A DNA stretch of 64,000 nt from Bovifimicola sp050309585 (lineage in GTDB: Bacteria; Bacillota; Clostridia; Lachnospirales; Lachnospiraceae), in assembly GCA_050309585.1 (NCBI GenBank), contig JBNRML010000077.1, positions 1 to 64,000 of the forward strand, in the 5' to 3' direction. A program made the translations under genes and the position numbers. Under the pieces are notes generated by a model. That model searched no databases and had not been told where the DNA came from. It was given only the letters and a program-made list of their open reading frames with translations. This document shows positions 25,319-33,203 of this stretch, in pieces (position 1 is the first letter of the stretch; each line of letters begins with the position of its first letter).

Positions 25319-27424
25319 CTATTTCAAAAGATTTTCAATAAATTCATTTAGTGTAACTGATTTACTAAAATAATATCCCTGATAATAAGCGCATCCTATT
25401 TTCTTCAGTTCATCCCACTGCTCCTTTGTCTCAACATACTCTGCAAGCACCTTGAAATCAAGGGACTGTGAAAGATAAACTATTGAGGAAATTATATCCC
25501 TGCTTCGCTCATTTTTCATCATTTCCCTGACAATCGAGCCATCCAGCTTGACAATATCAAACTGATTTTTCTGAAGATATTTTATTGAAGTCGAGCCCAT
25601 TGAAAAATCGTCAATGGCAATCATAAATCCAAGATTCTTTATTTCACCTAATACATACTCAAATTTAGAATCTGATTTGATGGCCATCTGCTCAGTCACT
25701 TCTATACATATCTCATTTATTCCAATTTCATATTCTTTCTTGAGATTTGTCAGAAAATTAATAAAATCTTCTTCCATCAGGGTTGCAACAGTAATATTAA
25801 CGGATATTTTGTATGATTTTCCCGTAACCTGTCGAATAATACCATAATCTATTGCAGCCTCTGTAAATAAGTATTTTTCAAGCTTGGACAAAATACCCGC
25901 TTCCTCAGCAATTTTTACAATTAATGGAGGATAAATAAATCCATGTGTAGGATGATTGTATCTCAATAATGTTTCGGCCCCAATGCACTCAAAGTCATTA
26001 TTATATTGAAGCTGGTAATATAATCTTATATCCTCATTCTCAATAGCCGATTTTATATCCGAAGCCAAGAGCTTGGCTAATGTACCCGGCACTCCCGGAA
26101 GCTCTAAAAGCATTATTTCCTCTCTGTTCTCTTCAGCCTTTTTAAGTATTTCTGTCAATTCTGTCATTCGACGCACTTCGCCTTTAATCTTCGAAGTGTC
26201 ATAAAGCTTGACAAACGGCATGTAAATAAATATACCCACTAAAAGTATAACAAGCTGCAGCACAGCTCCCATAACTGAGTCCGTTGCCTGATATCCACTT
26301 ATGAATACAGGAGTCGTCCACGGCACCTCACAAACAGTTACCGGCACAATATTAAAATACATTGCAAGAAAAGAAATACAATATGCCATAACAGGAGTAA
26401 CCAAAAATGGTGCCAGCAAATATGGATTATAAATAACAGGAAGACCAAAAAGCATTATTTCATTTATGTTAAACAACATTGGAACTCCAGAAATAGCCGA
26501 AAGATTTCTATTGTTTTTCCTTTTGCCAAACAATATTATTGCAAACAAAAGACATAAGCTTGTTCCACATCCTCCAATTAATACAAAATGTCTGAAAAAT
26601 CCCTCTGTCAGAATGTTTCCGGCTACTTCTCCATTGCTGTGGTGAACTATGTTCTCAACCATTCCCTCTGAGAATATCTTGTCCGAAACATTTTCCAGCA
26701 CATTTGTTCCGTGAATTCCCAAAAACCACAGAATACTGGAAGCCACAACATATACAAAACCTCCTGTAAAGTTTGCCTCCTGATGATTGAAAATGTATGA
26801 CATTCCTCTTACATACACTTCATGGAAGCTCACTGCACCAAACACTGAACTTACCAGATAATTAAATATAGCCGCAAGTGTTACTACTGAAACAAAGGAC
26901 ACCGTGGCGATAATTGAATCATTAAATTCCATGTCAACCCCATCTGAATACAATTTGAATGGAATCTTTACTTTTTTCAAAATATAGCAGTAAATATATG
27001 AGGCAAATATTCCACAGAAAATAGCAATAAACATTCCTTTAACACCTAAAGGCTCAATATTTACCTGTTCTGCATTAATTCCTGAAAGAATAAAAAAGGA
27101 TGCTGTGGCGGTAAGCCCTCCAATAAATGTATAATTACGATTCAAATCCTTTGAGCGCAAATAAAAAAAGGAAATTGAAAATGTCATATATACTGATAAC
27201 AAGCCATAGGTTGCTTCATAAATAATGTCTAACATTTCAAGAAATGCACCCGAAAATGCAGTTCTCAACACTCTTTGATAGGAACCACTTGGAATTCCCT
27301 TCAAAATAAGCGCAAAGGATCCCAGAAGCAATATTGGGATTGTCATAATGAGTCCCCTTCTTATTGCCGAAATAACCTTGCTATTATTTATGCTATACAA
27401 AAACCGTTTTATTATATGTTCCAA
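25319..27424 (-). CDS. PTS EIIC-like membrane domain fused to EAL domain
   Basis: 701 aa from the TTG at 27424 (GGAG six nt upstream); an upstream TTG at 27448 lacks an RBS. Residues about 15-420 form an EIIC domain of the lactose/cellobiose type with about ten membrane helices, including the LFNINEIMLFGLPVIYNP loop. There is no EIIB or EIIA. The C-terminal 250 residues are an EAL domain: ETLLRYNHP (EAL replaced by ETL), ICIEVTEQ, IDDFSMGSTS, IVKLDGSIV, YYQGYYFSK. Most metal and general-base residues look present, so c-di-GMP hydrolysis gated by sugar binding is plausible. Next to flagellar genes. Confidence 0.85.
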   Translation of the reverse strand: MEHIIKRFLYSINNSKVISAIRRGLIMTIPILLLGSFALILKGIPSGSYQRVLRTAFSGAFLEMLDIIYEATYGLLSVYMTFSISFFYLRSKDLNRNYTFIGGLTATASFFILSGINAEQVNIEPLGVKGMFIAIFCGIFASYIYCYILKKVKIPFKLYSDGVDMEFNDSIIATVSFVSVVTLAAIFNYLVSSVFGAVSFHEVYVRGMSYIFNHQEANFTGGFVYVVASSILWFLGIHGTNVLENVSDKIFSEGMVENIVHHSNGEVAGNILTEGFFRHFVLIGGCGTSLCLLFAIILFGKRKNNRNLSAISGVPMLFNINEIMLFGLPVIYNPYLLAPFLVTPVMAYCISFLAMYFNIVPVTVCEVPWTTPVFISGYQATDSVMGAVLQLVILLVGIFIYMPFVKLYDTSKIKGEVRRMTELTEILKKAEENREEIMLLELPGVPGTLAKLLASDIKSAIENEDIRLYYQLQYNNDFECIGAETLLRYNHPTHGFIYPPLIVKIAEEAGILSKLEKYLFTEAAIDYGIIRQVTGKSYKISVNITVATLMEEDFINFLTNLKKEYEIGINEICIEVTEQMAIKSDSKFEYVLGEIKNLGFMIAIDDFSMGSTSIKYLQKNQFDIVKLDGSIVREMMKNERSRDIISSIVYLSQSLDFKVLAEYVETKEQWDELKKIGCAYYQGYYFSKSVTLNEFIENLLK

Positions 27425-27460
27425 TTTCTTCTCCAATTCCCAACACAATTCATTATTTGT

Positions 27461-27597
27461 AACTGTTCAGAGCCAAGCAGATTTATCAAAAAAGAGCGAT
27501 GAATGCTTGCATTCAAGAGCACTTTTTTGTATAAATCTATTTGGCGGATACGCCACACCGAGAAAACGACAGTTTTCGAGGTTGGCTCTGAACAGTT
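27461..27597. repeat. Structured repeat family A, copy 2
   Basis: 137 bp with terminal inverted repeats AACTGTTCAGAGCCAA / TTGGCTCTGAACAGTT. The inner hairpins have different bases from copies 1 and 3 but still pair (AGATTTAT/ATAAATCT; GAAAAC/GTTTTC), while ATGCTTGCAT and TGGCGGATACGCCA are unchanged. It ends 4 nt past the YcxB stop codon. Confidence 0.85.
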
Positions 27598-27601
27598 ACC
27601 A

Positions 27602-28105
27602 TTATTTTATCTTTTCATTGATAAAACTCATAAATCCCTCTGCTGTATTACCTTCAAATCCAGATGCATCCATAAGAATAAGCTGTTTGTTAAACACAAT
27701 CAATATGATATCATCCGTTCTTCTTACACAATCAATATCCTTATACATAACTGCAAGCTCCGTTTTATCAGTTTCCTGCTCAAGCCTCTCTTCATAAAAT
27801 CTGTACTCCATATCCACCTGATAATGGGAGCCGTGAAGTGCAGCAAACTTCATAAAACTCTTTTTCGTGCCGATTTTGTAGCCGTAAAAAAAATAAAAAA
27901 GTGTAACTCCTGCCACAAATACTAAAATGGCAAATATCACAAGATCAATATACCAAAAAACCGCAAATGCTAAGAATAATAATATTATAGCATATGCGGT
28001 AGAAATTGCACGCGAAAAACGATGACTTAATCTGAAATTTTCAGCCACCCCATTCTTGTATTTATCTAATGTCAATTTTGTATTATTTCTAAATAATGGT
28101 TCCAT
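27602..28105 (-). CDS. YcxB-like membrane protein
   Basis: 167 aa. Two closely spaced membrane helices (about residues 36-78) followed by the YcxB C-terminal domain (YKDIDCVRRTDDIILIVFN, then ILMDASGF and a GFMSFINEKI tail). Family members are small membrane proteins of unknown function. It is downstream of fliS on the same strand, which may only reflect position. Confidence 0.75.
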   Translation of the reverse strand: MEPLFRNNTKLTLDKYKNGVAENFRLSHRFSRAISTAYAIILLFLAFAVFWYIDLVIFAILVFVAGVTLFYFFYGYKIGTKKSFMKFAALHGSHYQVDMEYRFYEERLEQETDKTELAVMYKDIDCVRRTDDIILIVFNKQLILMDASGFEGNTAEGFMSFINEKIK

Positions 28106-28155
28106 ATTGTCCTCATTTTAACCTCCACAAACGTGTCAGTCTTCTGTGTCTGAAA

Positions 28156-28608
28156 TTATTTTGAAACCATTACTGTGCCCAAGCCATTTTTTCCGTAAGT
28201 AAGGCCCTGATATACCTTCTCTCCGCCCTGCATCGCAGCCGTTCCCTTATCAAGCTTACTTACCTCTTCAAACGCTTCTTTAAGCTTAATCAATATTTTT
28301 TTCACCTGTTCAAGGTTAACATCATTCTTTTTAATCTCTGACTTTATCATACAGTCATTTGCAAACATATATAAACTCATAAGTTCATATGAAATGCCAT
28401 ATTTAAAATCCAGTGCTCCGGAAAGCTGACTTAAAAACTGTCTGGCTTTTTTTACATTAAACACAAAATTGGTCTCATCTTTATTATCTAAGGATTCTCT
28501 CGCACTGTCAAGATAGTTTATGATTATTTCATATGTAATGACTACAATCTGTGTCCTGCTGGACTGGCTGATACGCATTGAAAACTCATTTATTTCCTGT
28601 TTATTCAT
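28156..28608 (-). CDS. fliS: Flagellar export chaperone FliS-like
   Basis: 150 aa from the ATG at 28608 with a TGGAGGAAAA RBS. All-helical, with the FliS pattern of N-terminal SSRTQIVVITYEIIINYLDSA and a helix bundle containing KARQFLSQLSGALDFKYG. FliS binds the C-terminus of flagellin and holds it unfolded for export. Immediately downstream of flagellin, supporting the call. The Gly-rich C-terminal tail is longer than in Bacillus FliS. Confidence 0.85.
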   Translation of the reverse strand: MNKQEINEFSMRISQSSRTQIVVITYEIIINYLDSARESLDNKDETNFVFNVKKARQFLSQLSGALDFKYGISYELMSLYMFANDCMIKSEIKKNDVNLEQVKKILIKLKEAFEEVSKLDKGTAAMQGGEKVYQGLTYGKNGLGTVMVSK

Positions 28609-28701
28609 TTTTCCTCCACAACCTCCCAATGTACTCTCGGAATCTTTTTCGCATAGAAGCAAATCATAAAAAACGTTACATCAACCGGGAATCCGTACAA
28701 A

Positions 28702-29817
28702 TTACTGCAACAGCTGAAGTACCTTTTCAGGCAGCTGATTTGCCTGTGCCACCATTGATACACCGGCCTGCTGAAGTACATTCTGCTGTGTATAATTTGA
28801 CATTTCCTCAGCCATATCCACATCTGTTATTCTTGATAAGGCGTGAGTCATGTTCTCCTCAGTTGCATCAAGGCTTGAAACAGAGTACTCTAGTCTGTTT
28901 TCATATGCACCAAGCTGGGAACGTATATTTGAAACCCTTGAAACTGCTTCTCCTATTATGCTGATTGCCTCTCCGCATAAATCAGAATTGGAAAAGTCCA
29001 ACTGGTCAAGGTTAAGCGAGCGAACTGACACTTCAGGAATGACAATGTCCATCATCTGGTTGGCATTTGCTCCAAGCTGAATTGGCATTGTTCCCAAATC
29101 CCACAGTTCTATGTTAACTTCACCTGCAAATCCGGCATCTTTGTCTATGGTAAATCCCATCTCAAAACCGTCTTCATCTGTTATTCTTGTTTTGCCTTCA
29201 ACTGAAGTAATAATAGCGGTATCGCTAAAACCTATTCTGTTTCCACTGCCGTCCACAGCAAAATCTGCTGTTCCGTCAGCATTTACGGTAAGTGCATATG
29301 TTCCTGCCGGTACAGAATTTGTAATATATGTAGTCACAACCACATCTGTAATGGTTTTATTCCCTCCATTGTCTACGGTAGAATAAGTCCTTCTCTGAAC
29401 ATCGCCATTCAGAAGCTTTGTGTTATTAAACTCTGTATCCGATGAAATCCTGTCAATTTCTTCCTTGAGAGCTGAAATTTCGCTTTCTATGTTCTTTCTG
29501 TCCTCATCTGTGAATGTGTCATTTGCCCCCTGCACAGCCAGCTCATTCATTCTATGCAGCATAGACTGAATTTCATTTAATGCACTTTCTGCTGTCTGTG
29601 AAACTGATATTCCGTCAGCCGCATTCATACTGGCACGATTAAGATTCTTAATCTGGGTTTTCATCTTTTCTGAAATGGCCATTCCGGCTGCATCATCCTT
29701 TGAATTGTTAATTTTATAACCTGATGACAATCTTTCAAGGGATTTTTGTAAATTTGTCTCTGACCTTGACAAATATCCTGATGAAATAATTGCCGACATA
29801 TTTGTACCTAATCTCAT
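28702..29817 (-). CDS. hag: Flagellin
   Basis: 371 aa. The conserved D0/D1 N-terminus (LERLSSGYKINNSKDDAAGM) and C-terminus (MSNYTQQNVLQQAGVSMVAQ, then LPEKVLQLLQ) are complete. The central 170 residues are variable surface-exposed sequence. RBS GAGG. An imperfect 9-bp hairpin lies in the leader (29854-29883), and repeat A copy 3 lies just upstream, so the mRNA leader is highly structured. A candidate sigma-D promoter is at 30052-30078. Confidence 0.96.
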   Translation of the reverse strand: MRLGTNMSAIISSGYLSRSETNLQKSLERLSSGYKINNSKDDAAGMAISEKMKTQIKNLNRASMNAADGISVSQTAESALNEIQSMLHRMNELAVQGANDTFTDEDRKNIESEISALKEEIDRISSDTEFNNTKLLNGDVQRRTYSTVDNGGNKTITDVVVTTYITNSVPAGTYALTVNADGTADFAVDGSGNRIGFSDTAIITSVEGKTRITDEDGFEMGFTIDKDAGFAGEVNIELWDLGTMPIQLGANANQMMDIVIPEVSVRSLNLDQLDFSNSDLCGEAISIIGEAVSRVSNIRSQLGAYENRLEYSVSSLDATEENMTHALSRITDVDMAEEMSNYTQQNVLQQAGVSMVAQANQLPEKVLQLLQ

Positions 29818-29906
29818 AATAACCTCTTTTCTGAACGACCTTATGCCTTCAATGCCATTTGCCTTTGCTCAGAAGCAAATAGCTGTTTACCTACAATTTA
29901 TTGTAT

Positions 29907-30042
29907 CTGTTCAGAGCCAACCTCCAAAATGCTTTGCATTTCGTCGGTGTGGAGTATCCGCCAAATAAAATTTCAAAAACAGTCTTAAAAATGCAAGCAT
30001 TTTACACCTGTTTTATGAAATTTTGCTTGGCTCTGAACAGTT
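29907..30042. repeat. Structured repeat family A, copy 3 (inverted relative to copy 1)
   Basis: 136 bp with both terminal inverted repeats. Internal sequence is the reverse complement of copy 1 with about one mismatch (GATACTCCA for GATACGCCA), which suggests recent movement or gene conversion. Its right end lies 5 nt from the stop codon of the 1022-aa gene. Confidence 0.85.
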
Positions 30043-30047
30043 ACAAT

Positions 30048-33000
30048 TTATTTATCGGTTGCCTCTGCACAATTCTTAACCACTCTGACAAACAGCTTCG
30101 CAACATTAAATAAATCTCTGTTACTTGTATGTCCCTCGTTTATCTTCCTGTTCTCTCCATACATGCTTCCTCTGTAATCACCATTATTAACAGAAAAAGC
30201 TTTAAGTTCATACTGACCATCCTTTTCAAAAGCAAGTCTTATTTCTTTTTCAGATAAAACTCCGCTTTTGTCAATAACAAAGCCTGTGAGCTCTTTGTCA
30301 TTTAATCTGAATTCCGCCGCAACACTTCCTTCCGAAAAATTCATTTTTATTCCAACAATACCCTTTTTATTTTCCTGCTCCACAAGGGTCACCTTAAAGG
30401 AAGCCTCTTCACCATTAATTTCCACGGGAACATAATAGGATTTTTTTCTTGCAGCGTTACTGAAATAATCAGCCATGCGATTGCATGCCCTGAATTCCCT
30501 CACATCAATTTTGTCATTTATAAAGATAGAATCCTTAACATCCTCAGCCAGACCTTCAATTGACTTACCTATTTCTTCCTCATCAGCTTCCATAAAGCTC
30601 TCTCTGATTTTCCTGATGTCGTCGTCTACTTTTTCATCCGTTAATCCCTTTGAGATTCTGCCAAAAACATTAGACCTTCCAAGGAAATAAAATGACATTG
30701 CCAAAAGATTTTCCGTGTTTTTAAGAGTGCCGTCCTCCAGTATTTCCCACAAAGCAGCCTCGTCAATATTTTTTAGTGCCTCCATTTCCCCTGCTCTCAT
30801 GGCATAAACATTTTTCTGCTCATTGAGGATTTCATCCCTATCCTCCATTTCCTCTGAATGGTTTTCAACTGCATTTATTAAATGTTCAATTCCTGTTTCC
30901 TCATCGTCTTTCAAAAGCTGTCGCATGGACTCAGGCGAATTTTTATCTAACAACCGTTTTAAAAATGCTGAAGACTCAAATACCTTCAACTGATTGTCAA
31001 TGTTACTGTCGGCAAGCTTTATGTCTTCCGTCATTCCCAGTTCATCATTAACCCTGACCTCTTTACCGGTTCTTTTTAAACTTCTGGATGCTGTTAACAT
31101 GTTTTTCATGTTTAGCTCCGCACCTTGCTTCAGAACGGCTCCCACAGCCCTTCTGTCTCCCTTCTCAATCATATGAAGAAGACGAAAAATTCCAATATAT
31201 GCCTCTTTTTCATCACTGCTTATGCCATTTTTCTTTTCAAGCTTTAAAAGATATTCGCTGTACTTTTCCTCGTAATCTGTATCAATTTCTTCATTTATGT
31301 CGTCAAGAATATCATTTAGCTTCCTGATATTTGTCCTTAAGGGATTAATTCCATTTGAGATGAGATATGCAGTAGTTCTTGGGGTCATATTGTTGAACAA
31401 TCTGCCGACCTCCGCATCTGCCTCTCTCACCAGTTTCAGATTTTCCCTTGTAATTTCCATCTGGTTATAAGCCAGGATTCTCACAGCTCTCTTATTATCC
31501 TCACTTGTTTTCTCCCCAATTCCCTCAAGGATTTCATCAATGTTTCCAAATGCCTTCTGAAGAGAATCTCCAAGCTCCCGCTCAGGTTTTGTTCCAAGTA
31601 CCTCATAGGCCTCACCGGCATTTTTCAGTCTGCTCGAAATGTTTTTTCCTGCCTCATTTATTTCGTCCACCTGAAAGGAAATCTTCTCTGCCACAACGTC
31701 ACCAACCACATAAGCGGGAACCTGTTTCATTGCTTCCATCTCTCTTCTGACCTGAAGAAACAAGCCCTTGTAATCCATTTCACCGCCCGAAAGTTCTTCA
31801 TTTGACGCAACACCCTGACTGACCTTTATATTTTCATCCTTATGCCCCGTCACAATTGCAAACATCGCATCAACATAATCGCTTTCCATCTTGTCAATTT
31901 GCCTCACAATTTCCGAAAGGGACGCAAGCTGTATATTAAAATTATTTTTCACAAGAATGGCACAGGACTCAACTGACATTCTCATTTTAAGGATTTCCAG
32001 ATTTCTGTGCCCTTCCCTGATTTGCTTTTTCTGAATCTCTGTAAATTCTTCCCTGCGCTCATCATTTCGACTCCTTGTTCTCTCTTCCTGCAATTTTTTC
32101 ATATTCAGAAGAGAAACATTCTTACCATCAAGCACAAGTTCAGTTACCTGCTCCGGAGTACCATTTTCCACGATTTCTCTCGCTTCCACTGAAGTCATTG
32201 AGATAGCAGAATAGAACTCCGCCGAAACATCTAAAGGTGCAATTCCATAATTCACAGAATGTGCAATACAGTTAAGCCACTGCCCCTCTGATATTTCCCC
32301 AAGATTTTCATTTATGGCATCAATCCTTTCAAGCTTATAAATATTCTCTGCCGTCACCGGTATTTTCTTCTCGATGAGCCACTTGCTGTTTTCAAGATTC
32401 TTTTCATTGATATCAAATCCATTTTTTTTCAAAATGTCTTCTATCTGAGGCTTTAACTCCTTCCACTCGTCATCACCAATCTTTTCATAAACACCCCTGT
32501 TGTTACCAGCAGCTCCAATACGCGAAGTGCTGTATTGTCCCCTGTAAACATTGTCAATGGATAAATCCATATTATTTGTCAGTAGGTATTCTGAATTCTC
32601 CCTGGAAATCTGCTTTAGCTCCGTCACTTTTTTCAATGCATTATCTATTTGCTCTGCCATTCCGGTATTTCCAAACATTCTCTCAATGTCTGCCCTGCTT
32701 ATGCTTCCTGTTGGAACATAATCATCGCAATATGCGGCCAGTCTTATTTCTATTCTCTCTGAAACAGTCAATGTACTCTCCGGATTATCCTTATCAGGAA
32801 TAATTCCCATTTCTTCATATTTATCAAAATTTTCCGGCCTTACAGACTCTGTGAGCTTTTCTATGTTTTCCTTAGAAAGCCCTCCATTATTATGGCCCTC
32901 CTTCTTAAGGCCCTGCCCATTTTTCAGGTCATTTTTTTCAGTTCTGTTTCTGTCATACGAATCCCCAATGTTTTCAGAACTTACAATTTTATTCTCATCA

Positions 33001-33116
33001 AAAAAATCTCCCTTAGCCCAGGAGTTTTTTATCCCTATTCTGCCACCTGCCTCTGCATCCTTGTTATTTATATCTTCTTTTTTACAATAAAAGTCCTTAA
33101 CCACAGATATATTCAC
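30048..33116 (-). CDS. Large flagellum-associated protein (probably DUF6240 type)
   Basis: 1022 aa, start GTG at 33116 behind GAGAGG. Highly charged, mostly helical, with no signal peptide or membrane helix, rich in Glu/Lys/Asn. The last 200 residues (YVPVEINGEEASFKV, IVGIKMNFSEGSVAAEFRLN, SGVLSEKEIRLAFEKDG) look like the C-terminal domain of FliK-type hook-length proteins, but this is a fold-level impression. The flagellar link rests on the perfect sigma-D -10 box upstream and on flagellin and FliS downstream. I recall similar proteins as DUF6240 in Lachnospiraceae; no reaction is known. Confidence 0.6.
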   Translation of the reverse strand: MNISVVKDFYCKKEDINNKDAEAGGRIGIKNSWAKGDFFDENKIVSSENIGDSYDRNRTEKNDLKNGQGLKKEGHNNGGLSKENIEKLTESVRPENFDKYEEMGIIPDKDNPESTLTVSERIEIRLAAYCDDYVPTGSISRADIERMFGNTGMAEQIDNALKKVTELKQISRENSEYLLTNNMDLSIDNVYRGQYSTSRIGAAGNNRGVYEKIGDDEWKELKPQIEDILKKNGFDINEKNLENSKWLIEKKIPVTAENIYKLERIDAINENLGEISEGQWLNCIAHSVNYGIAPLDVSAEFYSAISMTSVEAREIVENGTPEQVTELVLDGKNVSLLNMKKLQEERTRSRNDERREEFTEIQKKQIREGHRNLEILKMRMSVESCAILVKNNFNIQLASLSEIVRQIDKMESDYVDAMFAIVTGHKDENIKVSQGVASNEELSGGEMDYKGLFLQVRREMEAMKQVPAYVVGDVVAEKISFQVDEINEAGKNISSRLKNAGEAYEVLGTKPERELGDSLQKAFGNIDEILEGIGEKTSEDNKRAVRILAYNQMEITRENLKLVREADAEVGRLFNNMTPRTTAYLISNGINPLRTNIRKLNDILDDINEEIDTDYEEKYSEYLLKLEKKNGISSDEKEAYIGIFRLLHMIEKGDRRAVGAVLKQGAELNMKNMLTASRSLKRTGKEVRVNDELGMTEDIKLADSNIDNQLKVFESSAFLKRLLDKNSPESMRQLLKDDEETGIEHLINAVENHSEEMEDRDEILNEQKNVYAMRAGEMEALKNIDEAALWEILEDGTLKNTENLLAMSFYFLGRSNVFGRISKGLTDEKVDDDIRKIRESFMEADEEEIGKSIEGLAEDVKDSIFINDKIDVREFRACNRMADYFSNAARKKSYYVPVEINGEEASFKVTLVEQENKKGIVGIKMNFSEGSVAAEFRLNDKELTGFVIDKSGVLSEKEIRLAFEKDGQYELKAFSVNNGDYRGSMYGENRKINEGHTSNRDLFNVAKLFVRVVKNCAEATDK
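30052..30078 (-). promoter_or_regulatory. Possible sigma-D promoter for flagellin
   Basis: TAAG, 15-bp spacer, ACCGATAA on the minus strand (consensus TAAA-N15-GCCGATAA). It overlaps the end of the preceding gene and would place repeat A copy 3 in the flagellin leader. Not as good a match as the promoter at 33173. Confidence 0.35.
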
Positions 33117-33172
33117 TTTACCAGGTCCTCTCTTTTTTCATTATTGAAAACTCTCGTTATTTATATTTGAAT

Positions 33173-33200
33173 ATATCGGCAGTTAAGGACTATAAATTTA
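33173..33200 (-). promoter_or_regulatory. Sigma-D (flagellar) promoter
   Basis: TAAA, 16-bp spacer, GCCGATAT on the minus strand, matching the Bacillus sigma-D consensus exactly in both boxes. About 57 nt upstream of the GTG start. Confidence 0.7.
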
Positions 33201-33203
33201 GAA

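Noticed and set aside
29854..29883. Hairpin in the flagellin leader as a rho-independent terminator
   Set aside because: No U-tract follows; it is more likely leader structure.
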